DNA from: Clostridium sp.
GTDB lineage: Bacteria > Bacillota > Clostridia > Clostridiales > Clostridiaceae
DNA length: 64,000 nt
Reading direction: 5' to 3'
Assembly (NCBI RefSeq): GCF_022482905.1
Contig: NZ_JAKVOI010000001.1
Span: 1,179,958-1,243,957, forward strand
The notes below the pieces were generated by a model. It did no database searches, had not been told where the DNA came from, and worked only from the letters and a program-made list of their open reading frames with translations. The position numbers and the translations under genes are program-made. Every line of letters starts with the position of its first letter. The first letter of the stretch is position 1. Shown in pieces: positions 34,172 to 43,000 of the stretch.

Positions 34172-37100
34172 TTACACCTCCTGGATATCTAATTTCTTTT
34201 TCTTGTTTTTAAATATATGATTTTTTAAATCATCCATCAATGTATATACAATAGGTAGTATTATTGGAGTCAGGATTGTGGATGCAATCATTCCACCGAT
34301 GACTACGATGGCCATGCTTGATTTGTATTCGCTTCCCTCTCCCATTGACAATGCAGCAGGGAGCATTCCAACTATCATGGTTGCAGAAGTCATTATGATA
34401 GGCCTTAATCTTGTTGTACCTGATTCAATTAAAGCATCTTTTAAAGTTTCACCACGTTTCATAAGAGTATTTGTGTAGTCAATTAAAAGAGTGCCGTTTT
34501 TTGAAGCTAGTCCATCGAGCATGATAAGTCCTATAAGTGACATCATATTTAAGGTCTTACCTGTAATTGCAAGTATGGCCAGTGCTCCAATCAAAGCACA
34601 TGGAAGAGAAATCATTCTTATAAATGGTGTTAAGAAGGATTCGTATAGTACAACAAGTATCATGTAGATTAGTATTAATGAAATAATCAATGCTTCTATT
34701 AAAGAAGTAAAACTAGTGTCCATGTCTTCCTGATTACCACCGTACTTGATTTCATAACCCTGAGGGATAGAGAATGATTTTAACTTTTTAGTTATATCTT
34801 TGTTTACAGCTCCCAATGCCCTTCCTTGAATATTTGCTGAGATTGTTGCAACATCCTGTCGATCCTCTCTTGTTATGGATGTAGGACTATCGGCTTTTAC
34901 TACAGTTGCAACCTGATTGATTGGGATTGAATCACCTGATTGATTGAGTATTTTTATAGAACCGATATCTGAAGGAGTTTTTATATCACCATCTTCAAAT
35001 TTTACCATTATATCATAGTCACTTCCATTTGTTCTGTATACACCTGCGGATGAACCCTGAATTGCCGTTCTGAGTACTGTTGATATATCTGAAGATGATA
35101 TGCCGTATTGAGCTGCAGCCAGCCTGTCTATCTGAACTCTCAATTCACTTTCATTGGCTTTGGTTGAATTGTTGATATCGACGACTCCGGGGATATCTTT
35201 CAATATTCCTTCAACCTTGTTGGATATTTCCGTTAATGTGGTTGAATCTTTTCCAAGAAGTTGAATTGATATAGGACTGCTGCTTCCACCCATATCTGAT
35301 TCAGTTACAGAGAAATCTGTTCCCGTCAATGATGCTTTACCCCAATCATGAACTTGTTTTGCTATTTCAGATTGAGATCTTTTTCTTTCACGCTTAGGAT
35401 GAAGGTTTATGATTATACTTGCAGAACTTGATTTGCTGGATGTCAGCCCATTATTGCTGGCCCCGACTGTAGAATAATAGCTTTCAATTTCTGGAATTCT
35501 ATGTATGTAATTTTCTACCTGCCTTACTTTTTTATCCATTTGATTTAATGTTGCACCCGAATCGAACTTCATATTTACAGTAAAAGTGCTTTCATCTGTT
35601 ACAGGTGCAAGTTCTGTTCCTATTCCTCCTATGGGTATTAGAGCTATAACAGCTATTAAGGCTGCCACTGTAATAGCCAATATCCTTTTTCTGTGATCCA
35701 GTGACCATATAAGAGCCTTTCTATACACAGATGTTAATTCGTCTATTGATCGTGAAATTTTATCAAGTATTTTAAACAACTTTGTCTGTTTTGCTCTGCT
35801 AAGCAGCCTGGAAGGCTGTTTGGTTCCGATTTTATTGTACAATCTCGATGCGAGCATAGGTGTAACAGTAAATGAAACAAACAGTGAGAATAATGATGCA
35901 ACAGCTATAGTGAGACCAAATTCCTTGAAAAAGGCTCCTGCCATGCCTGACATGAAAGCAACAGGAGTATATACAACTACATCGCATAAAGTTATTGCAA
36001 TAGCTGCAAGTCCTATTTCGTTACGTCCATCTATGGAGGCGGTTATAGGATCTTTTTTCATGGCAAGATGCCGCTGTATATTTTCAAGTACAACAATTGA
36101 ATCATCTACAAGTATTCCTATACATAATGATAATCCCATTAAGGACATCATATTAAGAGTGAATTTCATAACATACATCATGAAAAAAGTCGAAACAAGT
36201 GAAGTAGGTATTGCTACCAGCACTATGAGTGAAGATCTCCAGCTCCTTAGAAACATGAACAGAACCAATGCAGTGGTTATTACACCTTCTATCAAACTGC
36301 GTTTTATTTCGGAAAGGGAGGAGTTTATGAATGTAGTTGTGTCATAGGCAACTGTAAGATGAACGTCCTTTGGAAGAGCTTTTTTAATGATCTCCAGTTC
36401 TTTTTTTACACTGTTTACAGTTTCAACTACATTTGCATCACTTTGTTTCTGTATACTTATACCTATAGTATTTTTACCATTTAGTCTTAAATACTGTTCT
36501 TCTTCAGGATATTCAAGTTTTAAATCTGCTACATCTGAAAGGTGGACAGTACTGCCGTCTGCAGTCGGTATAAGCATATTTTTTACTTCATTTATATTTT
36601 GGAATTGGCCTATGATTCTTACAGATTCATTTAGATTTTCCTGCTTTATCTGACCGGCAGGCAAATTTGTATTGTCTGATTGAAGCTTGCTGAGTAAAGT
36701 ATTTATATTAATACCATAATACTCTATAGTTGACTTGTTCAGCTTTATCATGAGCTGTTTTTTTTGTATTCCCTCAAGGCTTACATTTCCAACACCTTGA
36801 ATTTTCTGAAGTTCTTCAGTTATATTATTAGATTCATTGTACAGTTCATCATAAGATGCGGTTCCTGATACAGAAAGAGTTAGAACAGGCATTGCATTTG
36901 TGTCTATCTTGAATAGAATTGGTTTATCCGCGTTTTTTGGTAATTTACCTTGAGCATTGTCTACTGCCTTTTGTACATCCAGAAAAGCTGTATTCATATT
37001 TGTACCCGTTTTAAAGGTTATAATAGTTTGTCCAACACCTTCGCTGGCTGTAGATTGAATTTTGTCAATTCCATTTATTCCCGATACAGCATCTTCAATT

Positions 37101-37297
37101 GGTTTTACAACATCGGTTTTAATGTCATCGGCACTGGCGCCAGAATAGGGTGTGGATATTGAAATTATAGGTATATCCATAGACGGCAGGAGATCCGCAC
37201 CGAGATTTCTATAGCCAAATATACCTAGACCCAATAGAAGCAATATTACCATAGTTATTGTTGCAGGTTTTTTTACAGACAATCTAGTTAAATTCAT
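34172..37297 (-). CDS. RND efflux transporter (AcrB/SwrC family)
   Basis: A 1041-residue proton-driven pump of about 12 membrane segments with two large extracytoplasmic loops. The N-terminal anchor is ITMVILLLLGLGIFGYRNLG. The proton-relay motif in TM4 is LSLCIGILVDDSIVVLENIQ, with the paired Asp intact. The second half has the matching LIGLIMLDGLASKNGTLLIDY. The two halves are internal repeats, as in the family. GGGAGGGGA precedes the ATG. It heads a two-gene operon with its adaptor, transcribed divergently from the sigma-54 activator. Likely exports amphiphiles, solvents, lipopeptides or drugs; which one is not visible. Confidence 0.93.
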   Translation of the reverse strand: MNLTRLSVKKPATITMVILLLLGLGIFGYRNLGADLLPSMDIPIISISTPYSGASADDIKTDVVKPIEDAVSGINGIDKIQSTASEGVGQTIITFKTGTNMNTAFLDVQKAVDNAQGKLPKNADKPILFKIDTNAMPVLTLSVSGTASYDELYNESNNITEELQKIQGVGNVSLEGIQKKQLMIKLNKSTIEYYGININTLLSKLQSDNTNLPAGQIKQENLNESVRIIGQFQNINEVKNMLIPTADGSTVHLSDVADLKLEYPEEEQYLRLNGKNTIGISIQKQSDANVVETVNSVKKELEIIKKALPKDVHLTVAYDTTTFINSSLSEIKRSLIEGVITTALVLFMFLRSWRSSLIVLVAIPTSLVSTFFMMYVMKFTLNMMSLMGLSLCIGILVDDSIVVLENIQRHLAMKKDPITASIDGRNEIGLAAIAITLCDVVVYTPVAFMSGMAGAFFKEFGLTIAVASLFSLFVSFTVTPMLASRLYNKIGTKQPSRLLSRAKQTKLFKILDKISRSIDELTSVYRKALIWSLDHRKRILAITVAALIAVIALIPIGGIGTELAPVTDESTFTVNMKFDSGATLNQMDKKVRQVENYIHRIPEIESYYSTVGASNNGLTSSKSSSASIIINLHPKRERKRSQSEIAKQVHDWGKASLTGTDFSVTESDMGGSSSPISIQLLGKDSTTLTEISNKVEGILKDIPGVVDINNSTKANESELRVQIDRLAAAQYGISSSDISTVLRTAIQGSSAGVYRTNGSDYDIMVKFEDGDIKTPSDIGSIKILNQSGDSIPINQVATVVKADSPTSITREDRQDVATISANIQGRALGAVNKDITKKLKSFSIPQGYEIKYGGNQEDMDTSFTSLIEALIISLILIYMILVVLYESFLTPFIRMISLPCALIGALAILAITGKTLNMMSLIGLIMLDGLASKNGTLLIDYTNTLMKRGETLKDALIESGTTRLRPIIMTSATMIVGMLPAALSMGEGSEYKSSMAIVVIGGMIASTILTPIILPIVYTLMDDLKNHIFKNKKKKLDIQEV

Positions 37298-37348
37298 TTT
37301 TCCCCTCCCTAATAAATTGTTCTTATACTTACGAAATATACATGTTAC

Positions 37349-37377
37349 ATTATATATTTATATAGTAGAGTTTTCAA
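37349..37377 (-). promoter_or_regulatory. Promoter of the RND operon
   Basis: On the minus strand TTGAAA (37377-37372) and TATAAT (37354-37349) are spaced by 17 bases. Confidence 0.7.
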
Positions 37378-37383
37378 TGATAA

Positions 37384-37412
37384 TTGACAAATTTTAATTT
37401 AGTGTTTACTTT
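37384..37412 (+). promoter_or_regulatory. Possible promoter of the sigma-54 activator gene
   Basis: TTGACA (37384-37389) and TACTTT (37407-37412), 17-base spacer. The -10 is weak. It is divergent from, and only 6 bases away from, the RND promoter -35, so the two may share control. Confidence 0.45.
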
Positions 37413-37490
37413 CTTGAGTAATCATTGTCCGTTATGATAGAATATAAACTAAAGTGTTCTAAATTAGTATATTTTTTAGAAGGTGATATT

Positions 37491-39425
37491 TTGGAAGACT
37501 ATATTAAATTTATATATAAAGCATGGAAGAATTTTATAGAAAAAGGATACATAAACGCTGCGGTTCGCATTGAAATAGCAGATTCATGGAAAAGGTGCAT
37601 GAATTATGGGGTGGATCCTATGAGTGGTAAAGGGAAAGAAACTGAAAAATCAAATATGAAAAATATAATAGATGGAAATGCGGAATTGATATCTGTTGCA
37701 CATTCTACTATGGAAAATCTCTATAAAGTTGTAGCAGGTTCGGGGTTTGTAATTATGCTTGTGGATAGATGCGGGTATGTAATAGATGTCATTGGAGACA
37801 AGGAAATAATGAAGAGGGCGGATGAACTGAATTTTGTAAAAGGTTACCTCTGGACAGAAGAATCAGTTGGAACAAATGCAATAGGTACTGCATTGTATCT
37901 GGATAAACCACTGCAGACCATTGGAGCCGAACATTATGGTATAAATCAACATTCCTGGACATGTTCAGCGTCACCAATCCATGACAAGCTTGGAAATATA
38001 ATAGGGTGTATAAATATGTCAGGAAATTATTATAATGCTCATTCACATACACTTGGAATAGTTACAATGGCATCTCAGGCAATTGAGACACAATTTCAGC
38101 TTACCATATCCAATAAATTTATGAATGTGACTTTGAATTCTCTATCTGAAGGTATGGTTGTCATAGACAACAATTTTAAAATAACGAGAATAAACAAGAT
38201 GTTTGCAGAAGTCCTTGACGTGGATAATGATATTCTTGGAAGTGATATTAGAAATATTATATCAAATGTAGATTTTAAAAGTATACTGGATAATCCCGAC
38301 AAATCCTATAATAGTATTGAATGCAACTTTTCTATAAATGGCAGCATAATAAAATGTATGATAAATACTTCACCTGTAAAGATGAACGGAAAGTCGGCTG
38401 GAATTGTAATAACCTTTAGAGAATCACAATATTACCATAAGCTTGTGGGAAAGGTTATAGGATACAGGGCCAATTATACCTTTGAAGATATTATAACAGA
38501 GGATAAAAATATGGAGGATGTAATAAAATTAGCTAAGAAAGCAGCTAAAAGCGACTGTAATGTTTTAATAGAGGGTGAAAGCGGAACGGGAAAAGAACTG
38601 ATGGCACAGTCAATTCATAATTACAGCAATAGAAGAAATGGTCCTTTTGTAGCAGTAAACTGCAGTTCAATACCTAGAGAGCTTGTAGAAAGCGAGTTGT
38701 TTGGATATGAGAAAGGCGCATTTACAGGAGCATCCAAAAATGGAAATCCAGGTAAATTCGAGCTTGCGAATGATGGAACTATTTTTTTAGATGAAATAGG
38801 AGAACTACCAATTGACATACAGTCAAAATTGCTGAGGGTCCTGGACAACAGCAAAGTAGTCAGAGTGGGTGGAAATTATGAAAAACAGCTTAATGTAAGA
38901 GTTATAGGTGCTACAAACAGAATACTTGCAGATGAAATAAAAAATAAAACCTTCAGGGAAGATCTTTATTATAGACTTAATGTCATGAATATAAGAACTA
39001 TACCTCTCAGAAACAGAAAAGACGATATAGAACTTCTGACTAGATATTTTATAGACAAATTAAATTGTAAAAATCCCTTTCAGAAAAAAGATGTTGATAA
39101 TGCTTATATTGAAGGGCTTAAAAAAAATTCATGGAGAGGAAATGTAAGAGAGTTAAGAAATGTAGTTGAGAGAGATTATTATTTAAGTGATAGGGAGATA
39201 ATTTCCAGTGACTACTTGATAGAAGATAAACAAAGTTCTGGATTTGAGGAAGAAGAAAAATTGCAGAATGAGGTATCCACAATTGTTCCAATACAGATTG
39301 TTGAAAAAAACAGTATTGAAGATGCAATTCAAAAATGCGGTGGCAATATGCTTAAAACCGCAAAACTTTTGAATATAAGCAGATCCACCCTGTATCGTAA
39401 GATAAAAAAGTACAATATAAGATGA
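37491..39425 (+). CDS. Sigma-54-dependent enhancer-binding activator (AcoR-like)
   Basis: A 644-residue activator. An N-terminal GAF-type sensor (about 60-210) contains ESVGTNAIGTALYLDKP and HSWTCSASPIHD, typical of AcoR-like regulators of acetoin and alcohol pathways. A PAS-like domain follows (about 220-330), then the AAA+ domain with Walker A GESGTGKELM, the sigma-54 contact loop GAFTGA and Walker B FLDEIGELP. The Fis-type helix-turn-helix ends the protein (NMLKTAKLLNISRSTLYRKI). Preferred start is TTG 37491, which follows AGAAGGTGA; an ATG at 37434 has no ribosome binding site. Three matching dyads and a -24/-12 promoter between it and bdh make that gene its likely target. Confidence 0.92.
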   Translation: MEDYIKFIYKAWKNFIEKGYINAAVRIEIADSWKRCMNYGVDPMSGKGKETEKSNMKNIIDGNAELISVAHSTMENLYKVVAGSGFVIMLVDRCGYVIDVIGDKEIMKRADELNFVKGYLWTEESVGTNAIGTALYLDKPLQTIGAEHYGINQHSWTCSASPIHDKLGNIIGCINMSGNYYNAHSHTLGIVTMASQAIETQFQLTISNKFMNVTLNSLSEGMVVIDNNFKITRINKMFAEVLDVDNDILGSDIRNIISNVDFKSILDNPDKSYNSIECNFSINGSIIKCMINTSPVKMNGKSAGIVITFRESQYYHKLVGKVIGYRANYTFEDIITEDKNMEDVIKLAKKAAKSDCNVLIEGESGTGKELMAQSIHNYSNRRNGPFVAVNCSSIPRELVESELFGYEKGAFTGASKNGNPGKFELANDGTIFLDEIGELPIDIQSKLLRVLDNSKVVRVGGNYEKQLNVRVIGATNRILADEIKNKTFREDLYYRLNVMNIRTIPLRNRKDDIELLTRYFIDKLNCKNPFQKKDVDNAYIEGLKKNSWRGNVRELRNVVERDYYLSDREIISSDYLIEDKQSSGFEEEEKLQNEVSTIVPIQIVEKNSIEDAIQKCGGNMLKTAKLLNISRSTLYRKIKKYNIR

Positions 39426-39448
39426 TTATTTGAGTGGTATTTACGTAT

Positions 39449-39518
39449 TGTACTATAATGATACATATTTATATTATGTATCATTATAGTACATAGTATC
39501 TTGTGCTATTATAGTACA
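39449..39518 (+). promoter_or_regulatory. Three 17-bp enhancer sites upstream of bdh
   Basis: Site 1 TGTACTATAATGATACA (39449-39465) and site 2 TGTATCATTATAGTACA (39477-39493) are exact reverse complements. Site 3 TGTGCTATTATAGTACA (39502-39518) differs from site 2 at only three positions. Each is a TGT-N11-ACA dyad; start-to-start spacings are 28 and 25 bases. They lie 40-110 bases upstream of the sigma-54 promoter, the normal place for enhancer-binding proteins. Sites 1 and 2 together could also form a hairpin terminating the activator gene, but no T run follows. Confidence 0.75.
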
Positions 39519-39557
39519 CTATGCTTAAAAAATGTTTATTTCCAATGTTTTTTGATC

Positions 39558-39573
39558 TGGCATGATATTTGCT
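39558..39573 (+). promoter_or_regulatory. Sigma-54 promoter of bdh
   Basis: TGGCATGATATTTGCT fits the -24/-12 consensus TGGCAC-N5-TTGC. GG (39559-39560) and GC (39571-39572) are separated by exactly 10 bases. The predicted start is near 39584, about 85 bases before the bdh ATG. Confidence 0.85.
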
Positions 39574-39578
39574 GCACT

Positions 39579-39596
39579 ATGTTAATAGATTAACAT
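39579..39596. promoter_or_regulatory. Rex-like operator over the bdh start site
   Basis: ATGTTAATAGATTAACAT matches the Rex consensus TTGTTAA-N4-TTAACAA except at the two outermost bases; the core TGTTAA-N4-TTAACA is exact. Rex represses fermentative genes until NADH rises. Its position spans the predicted sigma-54 start, so it could block initiation. Confidence 0.65.
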
Positions 39597-39606
39597 TATA
39601 TATATT

Positions 39607-39640
39607 AGTATTAATTTTATCAAAGTATTAATTTTATCAA
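39607..39640 (+). repeat. Tandem 17-bp direct repeat in the bdh leader
   Basis: AGTATTAATTTTATCAA occurs twice back to back with no spacer (39607-39623 and 39624-39640), between the Rex-like site and the GAAGGAGG ribosome binding site. It may be a replication-slippage duplication. Confidence 0.85.
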
Positions 39641-39667
39641 TGCTGTTAGATCGAAGGAGGAAATTTT

Positions 39668-40741
39668 ATGAAAGCTGCACTATGGTATGATAAAAATGAT
39701 GTTAGAGTAGAAGAAATAAACGAACCTGAAGTAAAAAAAGGACAGGTAAAAATTAAAGTCAAATGGTGTGGGATATGTGGTTCTGATTTACATGAATATC
39801 TTGGAGGACCTATATTTATTCCTAAAGAACATCCTCATCCTTTAAGCGGAACTACTGCACCTGTAGTTTTAGGACATGAGTTTTCAGGAGATGTAGTGGA
39901 AACAGGTGAAGGAGTTTCGAATTTGAAAAAAGGAGACAGGGTTATTGTTGAACCTATAGTTGCCTGTGGCAAATGTCCTGCTTGTTTGGAAGGAAAGTAT
40001 AATTTATGTGAAACACTTGGATTCCATGGTTTATGCGGAAGCGGCGGTGGATTTTCAGAATATACGACTTTCCCGGAAAAATTTGTTCATAAAATACCCG
40101 ATACAATGTCTTACGAGGAAGCTGCCCTTGTAGAACCTATTGCAGTTGCACTGCATTCTGTCAGAATAGCAAATTTTAATGCCGGGGATACGGCTCTGGT
40201 ACTTGGGGCAGGACCTATAGGACTTGCAACTATCCAATGCCTTAAGGCTGCTGGAGCAAGTCTTGTGGCAGTATTCCAAAGAAAGTCCATCAGGCAGGAA
40301 TATGCGAGAAAATTTGGTGCGGATATAGTTTTGGATCCAAATGTAGTTGACGTGGTGGAAGAAATTAAAAAACTTACAAATGGGGTTGGAGTTAATGCTG
40401 CGTTTGAAACTACTGGAGCTGCTGTAGGACTTAATACTGGAATAGAAAGCATTAAATATGAAGGTACATTGGTTATAACGAGTATATGGGAGGGTGAAAC
40501 CAATTTTAATCCAAATACGCTTGTCTTTACAGAAAAAAAGATAGTAGGAACAATTGCATACAGACATGAGTTCCCGGCAACTATAGCGCTTTTGAGCAGC
40601 GGTAAAATAAAAACCGATGGATATGTTACAAAGAAAATAGCACTTGATGATATAGCTAAAGAAGGTTTCGAGACTTTGACTGGGCCTGAAAAAAAGAAAC
40701 AGGTAAAGATACTGGTAACTCCCGATAAATCACTCTTGTAA
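39668..40741 (+). CDS. bdh: (R,R)-2,3-butanediol dehydrogenase, zinc type
   Basis: A 357-residue medium-chain zinc dehydrogenase that reduces acetoin to 2,3-butanediol. Catalytic zinc ligands are Cys37 (CGICGSD), His70 and Glu71 (GHEFSG). The structural zinc cysteines are in ACGKCPACLEGKYNLC, and the cofactor site is LVLGAGPIGLATIQCLKAAG. The stretch HEYLGGPIFIP and length match known clostridial and bacillary 2,3-butanediol dehydrogenases; other secondary alcohols could also be substrates. AAGGAGG precedes the ATG. It is monocistronic, with a sigma-54 promoter, three activator sites and a Rex-like operator, indicating control by both a metabolite-sensing activator and the NADH/NAD ratio. Confidence 0.92.
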   Translation: MKAALWYDKNDVRVEEINEPEVKKGQVKIKVKWCGICGSDLHEYLGGPIFIPKEHPHPLSGTTAPVVLGHEFSGDVVETGEGVSNLKKGDRVIVEPIVACGKCPACLEGKYNLCETLGFHGLCGSGGGFSEYTTFPEKFVHKIPDTMSYEEAALVEPIAVALHSVRIANFNAGDTALVLGAGPIGLATIQCLKAAGASLVAVFQRKSIRQEYARKFGADIVLDPNVVDVVEEIKKLTNGVGVNAAFETTGAAVGLNTGIESIKYEGTLVITSIWEGETNFNPNTLVFTEKKIVGTIAYRHEFPATIALLSSGKIKTDGYVTKKIALDDIAKEGFETLTGPEKKKQVKILVTPDKSLL

Positions 40742-40782
40742 TCTATAAAAAGTAAAATATAAGTTTATATAATTTTAGTTGA

Positions 40783-40824
40783 AAATAGAGCACCGGGCTT
40801 ATAAAGGAAGTGCTCTATTTTTAA
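40783..40824 (+). terminator. Terminator of bdh
   Basis: AAATAGAGCAC (40783-40793) pairs with GTGCTCTATTT (40810-40820), then TTAAT. It is also usable by the convergent flavin-reductase gene. Confidence 0.8.
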
Positions 40825-40884
40825 TATTTGATTTTAAAACATATTTCACTGTCTATGGTATTTGTATTTTCCAGGATATATTTT

Positions 40885-41400
40885 CTATTTGTTCAATGTA
40901 TAGCAGTCCAATATTTCACCGTGGTATATTGTATGATAGTCTTCGTTGTTGTAACTCTGAAGATTGATTTTCTCATCCAGGAAATCGGGTTTCATGTGCT
41001 CTTTATATAAAGTCCTGCATTCAAAGAATATACCGCATCCTTCAATAACCGGTGTAGATATGACTTCCCCAGGTATCAGCTTTAAATTGCATTCCTTTAT
41101 TTTATCATAATCTCTTCCTGATTTAGAACCACAAAAGGATAGTGCTTTTTTTAAGTTGTCATTTACAGGTATACTTACAGTAAATTCCCCGGATTTTTCT
41201 ATGAAACTATAAGTATATCTAGATTTCCTCACAAATATAGTAAATACAGGCTTTCCCCATATGAGTCCAATACTTCCCCAGCCTATTGTCATCGTATTTA
41301 CTTTATCGTTAGATTTGGCTGTTAGAAATGCTCCTTCTTTGCGAAGATGTTTTATGCTTTTGTCTAAAGTTTCCGTAAATTCCAAACTAACATGTTTCAT
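40885..41400 (-). CDS. Flavin reductase-like FMN-binding protein
   Basis: A 171-residue split-barrel flavoprotein of the flavin-reductase-like family. Signatures are FLTAKSNDKVNTMTIGWGSI, VFTIFVRKSRYTYSFIE, FTVSIP and FCGSKSGRDYDK; these mark FMN-binding proteins related to NADH:FMN reductases and flavoredoxins. The likely start is ATG 41400, after TTGGAG; a longer frame to 41445 is less likely. It lies divergent from the nucleoside phosphorylase and convergent with bdh. Electron partner unknown. Confidence 0.85.
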   Translation of the reverse strand: MKHVSLEFTETLDKSIKHLRKEGAFLTAKSNDKVNTMTIGWGSIGLIWGKPVFTIFVRKSRYTYSFIEKSGEFTVSIPVNDNLKKALSFCGSKSGRDYDKIKECNLKLIPGEVISTPVIEGCGIFFECRTLYKEHMKPDFLDEKINLQSYNNEDYHTIYHGEILDCYTLNK

Positions 41401-41573
41401 ATGTGTAAAACTCCAATCATTAATTAGTATTAAAGTAATTAACATTATATATATTAATTATATTATATATCAAAAATCTAATAATTCAATATTAAAAAGT
41501 TTCTGTATATATGATAATATAGTTAAATATAGACTAGAATAGTTGTTTAGCAATTTTACAGGAGGAACATAGT

Positions 41574-42392
41574 ATGGATATTGAAAGAGATTTAAAAGAA
41601 TCTGTAAATTATATAATTGGCAAAACAGTATATAGACCTGAAATTGGCATTATTCTCGGATCTGGCCTCGGCGAAATTGCAGAGGAAATAGAAAATAGTG
41701 AAATTTATAATTATGTTGATATTCCAAATTTCCCTGTGCCTACAGTTCAAGGGCATAAAGGACGGCTGATTGTTGGAAGACTCAACGGAAGGACAGTATT
41801 GGCAATGCAGGGCAGATTTCACCATTATGAGGGCTACAGCATGCAGCAGGTTACGTTTCCCATAAGAGTTATGTCACTACTTGGAATAAATAAATTAATA
41901 ATTACAAATGCTTCTGGCGCGGTAAATTTAGATTATGAACCGGGGCAGCTAATGCTTATAAAGGATCATATAAATTTGTCATTCAGCAACCCGCTTATAG
42001 GAAAAAATATGGATTCATTCGGTCCCCGTTTTCCTGATATGTCAAATGCATATGATAGGGAACTTAGAGAAAGAATAAAAGAAATAGCAAAAAAAAATAA
42101 CATAGAACTCCAGGAAGGGGTATATGTATGTATGAGTGGGCCAAATTATGAAACACCTGCCGAAATAAGAATGATAAGGACAATTGGAGGAGATGCAGTC
42201 GGCATGTCTACTGTTCCAGAAGTCATAGTCGCAAATCACTGCAATATGAAAGTCATAGGAATATCCTGCATGACAAATATGGCGGCAGGTATATCTGACA
42301 GACCGCTTGATCATAGAGAGGTAATTGATATATCAGGAAATGTGAGCCAGAAGCTTAAAAAACTATTAAAAAATACAATATATGAGATATAA
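41574..42392 (+). CDS. punA: Purine nucleoside phosphorylase
   Basis: A 272-residue trimeric-type enzyme that splits guanosine and inosine with phosphate for purine salvage. Family marks are IILGSGLGEIAEEIE, VQGHKGRLIVG, MQGRFHHYEGY, TNASGAVN, MSGPNYETPAEIRM and VGMSTVPEVI. ATG 41574 follows ACAGGAGGAA. No terminator is evident before the infC promoter. Confidence 0.95.
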   Translation: MDIERDLKESVNYIIGKTVYRPEIGIILGSGLGEIAEEIENSEIYNYVDIPNFPVPTVQGHKGRLIVGRLNGRTVLAMQGRFHHYEGYSMQQVTFPIRVMSLLGINKLIITNASGAVNLDYEPGQLMLIKDHINLSFSNPLIGKNMDSFGPRFPDMSNAYDRELRERIKEIAKKNNIELQEGVYVCMSGPNYETPAEIRMIRTIGGDAVGMSTVPEVIVANHCNMKVIGISCMTNMAAGISDRPLDHREVIDISGNVSQKLKKLLKNTIYEI

Positions 42393-42407
42393 AATTATTC
42401 GATATTA

Positions 42408-42436
42408 TTTAAAACTTTATATTTTTTTGATATAAT
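42408..42436 (+). promoter_or_regulatory. Putative promoter of infC
   Basis: TTTAAA (42408-42413), 17 bases, TATAAT (42431-42436), about 40 bases before the start codon. Confidence 0.5.
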
Positions 42437-42473
42437 ATACCATATAAAATTATATTACTGAGAGGTGTTTTGT

Positions 42474-42983
42474 ATTAATAATAAAAACTTTAACTTAAAT
42501 GAGGGTATCAGGGTAAATGAAATTAGACTGGTTGGAAGTGATGATAGTAAAATTATCAAAACAAGAGATGCACTGAATCTAGCTATTGAAAAAGGGTTGG
42601 ATTTGGTTATGATATCACCACATGCTAAACCACCGGTATGTAAAATAATGGACTATAGAAAGTTCCTTTATGATAAATCCAAGAAAGAGAAAGAGTCTAA
42701 GAAGAATCAGAAAGTAGTACAAGTAAAAGAAATCAGACTGAGTGCAACAATTGAGGAAAATGATATAGTTGTAAAAGTAAATAATGCTAAAAAATTTATT
42801 GAAAAGGGAAACAAGGTAAAGGTATCTATAAGATTTAGAGGAAGGCAAAACAATTATACTTCTATTGGCAGAAAGGTTTTTGATGTATTTCTCGAAAAAA
42901 TGGGAGATATTGTATCTGTAGAAAAAAGGCCTAAATTGGAAGGAAACAATATGATTATGGTGCTTGCACCTAATAAAAAATAA
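42474..42983 (+). CDS. infC: Translation initiation factor IF-3, stand-alone copy
   Basis: A 169-residue IF-3 with both domains: N-terminal [19 protein letters not shown] through [20 protein letters not shown], lysine linker, and C-terminal [20 protein letters not shown] ending [14 protein letters not shown]. The start is read as ATT at 42474, six bases after GAGAGGTG; the alternative GTG at 42465 lies inside that site. infC often uses a rare start codon so that IF-3 represses its own translation. Unusually, rpmI and rplT do not follow; a terminator does. The body differs from standard IF-3 (VRFRGREM is IRFRGRQN), so it may be a paralogue of an operon copy elsewhere. Confidence 0.9.
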   Translation: MNNKNFNLNEGIRVNEIRLVGSDDSKIIKTRDALNLAIEKGLDLVMISPHAKPPVCKIMDYRKFLYDKSKKEKESKKNQKVVQVKEIRLSATIEENDIVVKVNNAKKFIEKGNKVKVSIRFRGRQNNYTSIGRKVFDVFLEKMGDIVSVEKRPKLEGNNMIMVLAPNKK

Positions 42984-43000
42984 GATGTTTTTATTGTTTT

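Noticed and set aside
32917-37297. RND system as contamination from a Gram-negative genome
   Set aside because: Base composition, ribosome binding sites and promoter match the neighbours, and SwrC-like RND pumps are known in Firmicutes.
39449-39493. Sites 1 and 2 upstream of bdh as a plain terminator of the activator gene
   Set aside because: The inverted pair could form a hairpin but no T run follows, and a third copy plus a sigma-54 promoter fit an enhancer better.
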